Positions 63,174-64,000 of a stretch of DNA of 64,000 bases are shown here, piece after piece. The translations under genes and the position numbers were made by a program. Below the pieces are notes generated by a model. The model ran no database searches and was not told where the DNA came from. It saw nothing but the letters and a program-made list of their open reading frames with translations. Numbering within the stretch: the stretch's first letter is position 1; every line of letters begins with the position of its first letter. The DNA comes from Nostoc commune NIES-4072 (GTDB taxonomy: Bacteria > Cyanobacteriota > Cyanobacteriia > Cyanobacteriales > Nostocaceae), in the NCBI RefSeq assembly GCF_003113895.1, contig NZ_BDUD01000001.1, positions 5,063,315-5,127,314 of the forward strand, read 5' to 3'.

Positions 63174-64000
63174 ATGACATCCGATCAACCCTTTGAGCAA
63201 CCTATATCTGAGTCTACCGCTAATGAAGCATTCGATGTAGAGCAGCAAGATATTGCAGATGCTTTATTTCCCATCGTTGGCATTGCCGCCTCTGCGGGTG
63301 GATTAGAGGCGTTTACGCAGTTGCTCAAATATTTGCTTACCGATACAGGGATGGCATTTGTGCTGATTCAACACTTAGACCCTAACCACAAGAGTCTGTT
63401 GAGCGAGATTCTGGCAAGAACAACTCAAATGCCCGTCACTGAAGTGCAAGATGGCGTGACTATAGAACCTAACAAGGTCTACGTTATTCCGCCTAACACT
63501 AAGATGATGTTGTCTGGTGGGGTGTTGCAACTCTCGCCACGAGAGAAAGTTCAGGGTAAATATATGCCTGCTGATGCGTTCTTTACTTCATTGGCAGCAG
63601 ATCGAGGGCACAAAGCGATCGCAGTAATTTTATCTGGAGCCGATGGAGACGGTTCACTTGGGTTAAAGGCAATTAAGGCAGCCGGAGGGGTGACTTTTGC
63701 TCAGTGTGAAGACACGGCAAAATTCGATAGTATGCCCAATACTGCTGTTGCCACCGGGAATGTCGATTTTGTGCTACCGCCTCAAAAAATCGCTGAGGAA
63801 CTAATAAACCTCAGTCGCAATCCTTTTATTTCTGACTCATTGCCAGCGATCGCAATTGAGAAGTTGCCCGAACAGGGAAATGCCTTGGCGACTATATTTG
63901 TATTATTGCGATCGGCAACTGGCGTTGACTTTAGCCACTACAAACCCAACACCCTTGATCGCCGAATCCAGCGCCGAATGCTGTTGTATAAACTAGAACG
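63174..64000 (+). CDS. CheB/CheR fusion protein, 5' part
   Basis: The start of a large chemotaxis-type regulator; 275 codons are inside the window. Residues 30-220 form a CheB methylesterase domain with the triad Ser40 (GIAASAGGLEAF), His67 (LIQHLDPNHKS) and Asp159 (LSGADGDGSLGLKAI). From about residue 240 a CheR methyltransferase N-terminal domain begins (ATGVDFSHYKPNTLDRRIQRR). In cyanobacteria such fusions usually continue into PAS and histidine kinase domains. No N-terminal receiver is fused; the degenerate receiver protein upstream might take that role. Confidence 0.93.
   Translation, partial: MTSDQPFEQPISESTANEAFDVEQQDIADALFPIVGIAASAGGLEAFTQLLKYLLTDTGMAFVLIQHLDPNHKSLLSEILARTTQMPVTEVQDGVTIEPNKVYVIPPNTKMMLSGGVLQLSPREKVQGKYMPADAFFTSLAADRGHKAIAVILSGADGDGSLGLKAIKAAGGVTFAQCEDTAKFDSMPNTAVATGNVDFVLPPQKIAEELINLSRNPFISDSLPAIAIEKLPEQGNALATIFVLLRSATGVDFSHYKPNTLDRRIQRRMLLYKLE

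Noticed and set aside
1..64000. Search by eye for tRNA and rRNA genes
   Set aside because: No cloverleaf with a GGTTCGAATCC-type T-arm and no rRNA-like sequence was seen; a covariance-model scan was not possible here.

Overview
The window comes from a filamentous, probably heterocyst-forming cyanobacterium (Nostoc/Anabaena type). Supporting signs are psaM of photosystem I, frequent GCGATCGC (HIP1) octamers, heptanucleotide short tandem repeats of the AATGCCC/ATTGGGC kind, several GAF/PAS histidine kinases, a phytochrome-family kinase, an SLH-OprB porin and many dispersed small palindromes. No tRNA, rRNA or CRISPR array was recognised. Both ends cut a gene: valS on the left and a CheB/CheR fusion on the right.

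Left part (1-9.5 kb): valS is followed by a small GxxExxY cassette bracketed by inverted repeats. Next is a deletion scar in which the first 38 codons of an AmpG-like permease are joined to a BadF/GlcNAc-kinase gene lacking its N-terminus, probably the remains of a cell-wall sugar recycling cluster. A dienelactone-hydrolase gene follows. Then comes a module bounded by a 32-bp direct repeat (4607-4638 and 8011-8042): a ParA-type ATPase gene broken by an IS607-family element (tnpA and tnpB), a small protein with possible ribbon-helix-helix segments and an Mrr-like nuclease. A sugar kinase of the D-ribulokinase type closes this part.

9.6-25 kb: psaM, housekeeping and conserved cyanobacterial genes (TPR protein, GST, YajQ, MAPEG, DprA/LOG-like, BioD-DRTGG protein, flavin reductase), then a signalling run of a CheY-like regulator, a hybrid kinase with five predicted PAS segments and a GAF kinase. 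A fatty-acid hydroxylase follows, with a strong terminator.

25-46 kb: a large HTH/NB-ARC/pentapeptide/14-WD40 STAND protein; a PEP-CTERM SGNH hydrolase; a two-gene cassette of a ThDP enzyme and a KAS III-like enzyme lacking the catalytic His; a HAD dehalogenase; a DUF5895-like protein; MltA; a group of Ser/Thr kinase, heme-binding DUF3365-HAMP protein and PhnD-like lipoprotein; a TIR-like protein; and a kinase whose N-terminus reads as a knotless (Cph2-type) phytochrome followed by a cyanobacteriochrome-like GAF.

46-54 kb: a NADAR protein; an OmpR-type regulator broken by a frameshift inside a perfect 19-bp hairpin and re-terminated by a small transposable element; a four-repeat exported protein; an intradiol dioxygenase; and a three-gene operon encoding a HEPN toxin of the RnlA family, an RnlB-like antitoxin and RNase HIII. 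That operon is the best candidate for an under-described system.

54-64 kb: a sugar-uptake block (OprB porin, MFS sugar porter, ribose-type ABC transporter) whose ATPase gene is interrupted by a 93-bp MITE with a 5-bp target duplication; gluconokinase; a receiver domain that has lost its phosphoacceptor Asp; and the start of the CheB/CheR gene. Much of the window shows recent damage by small elements.
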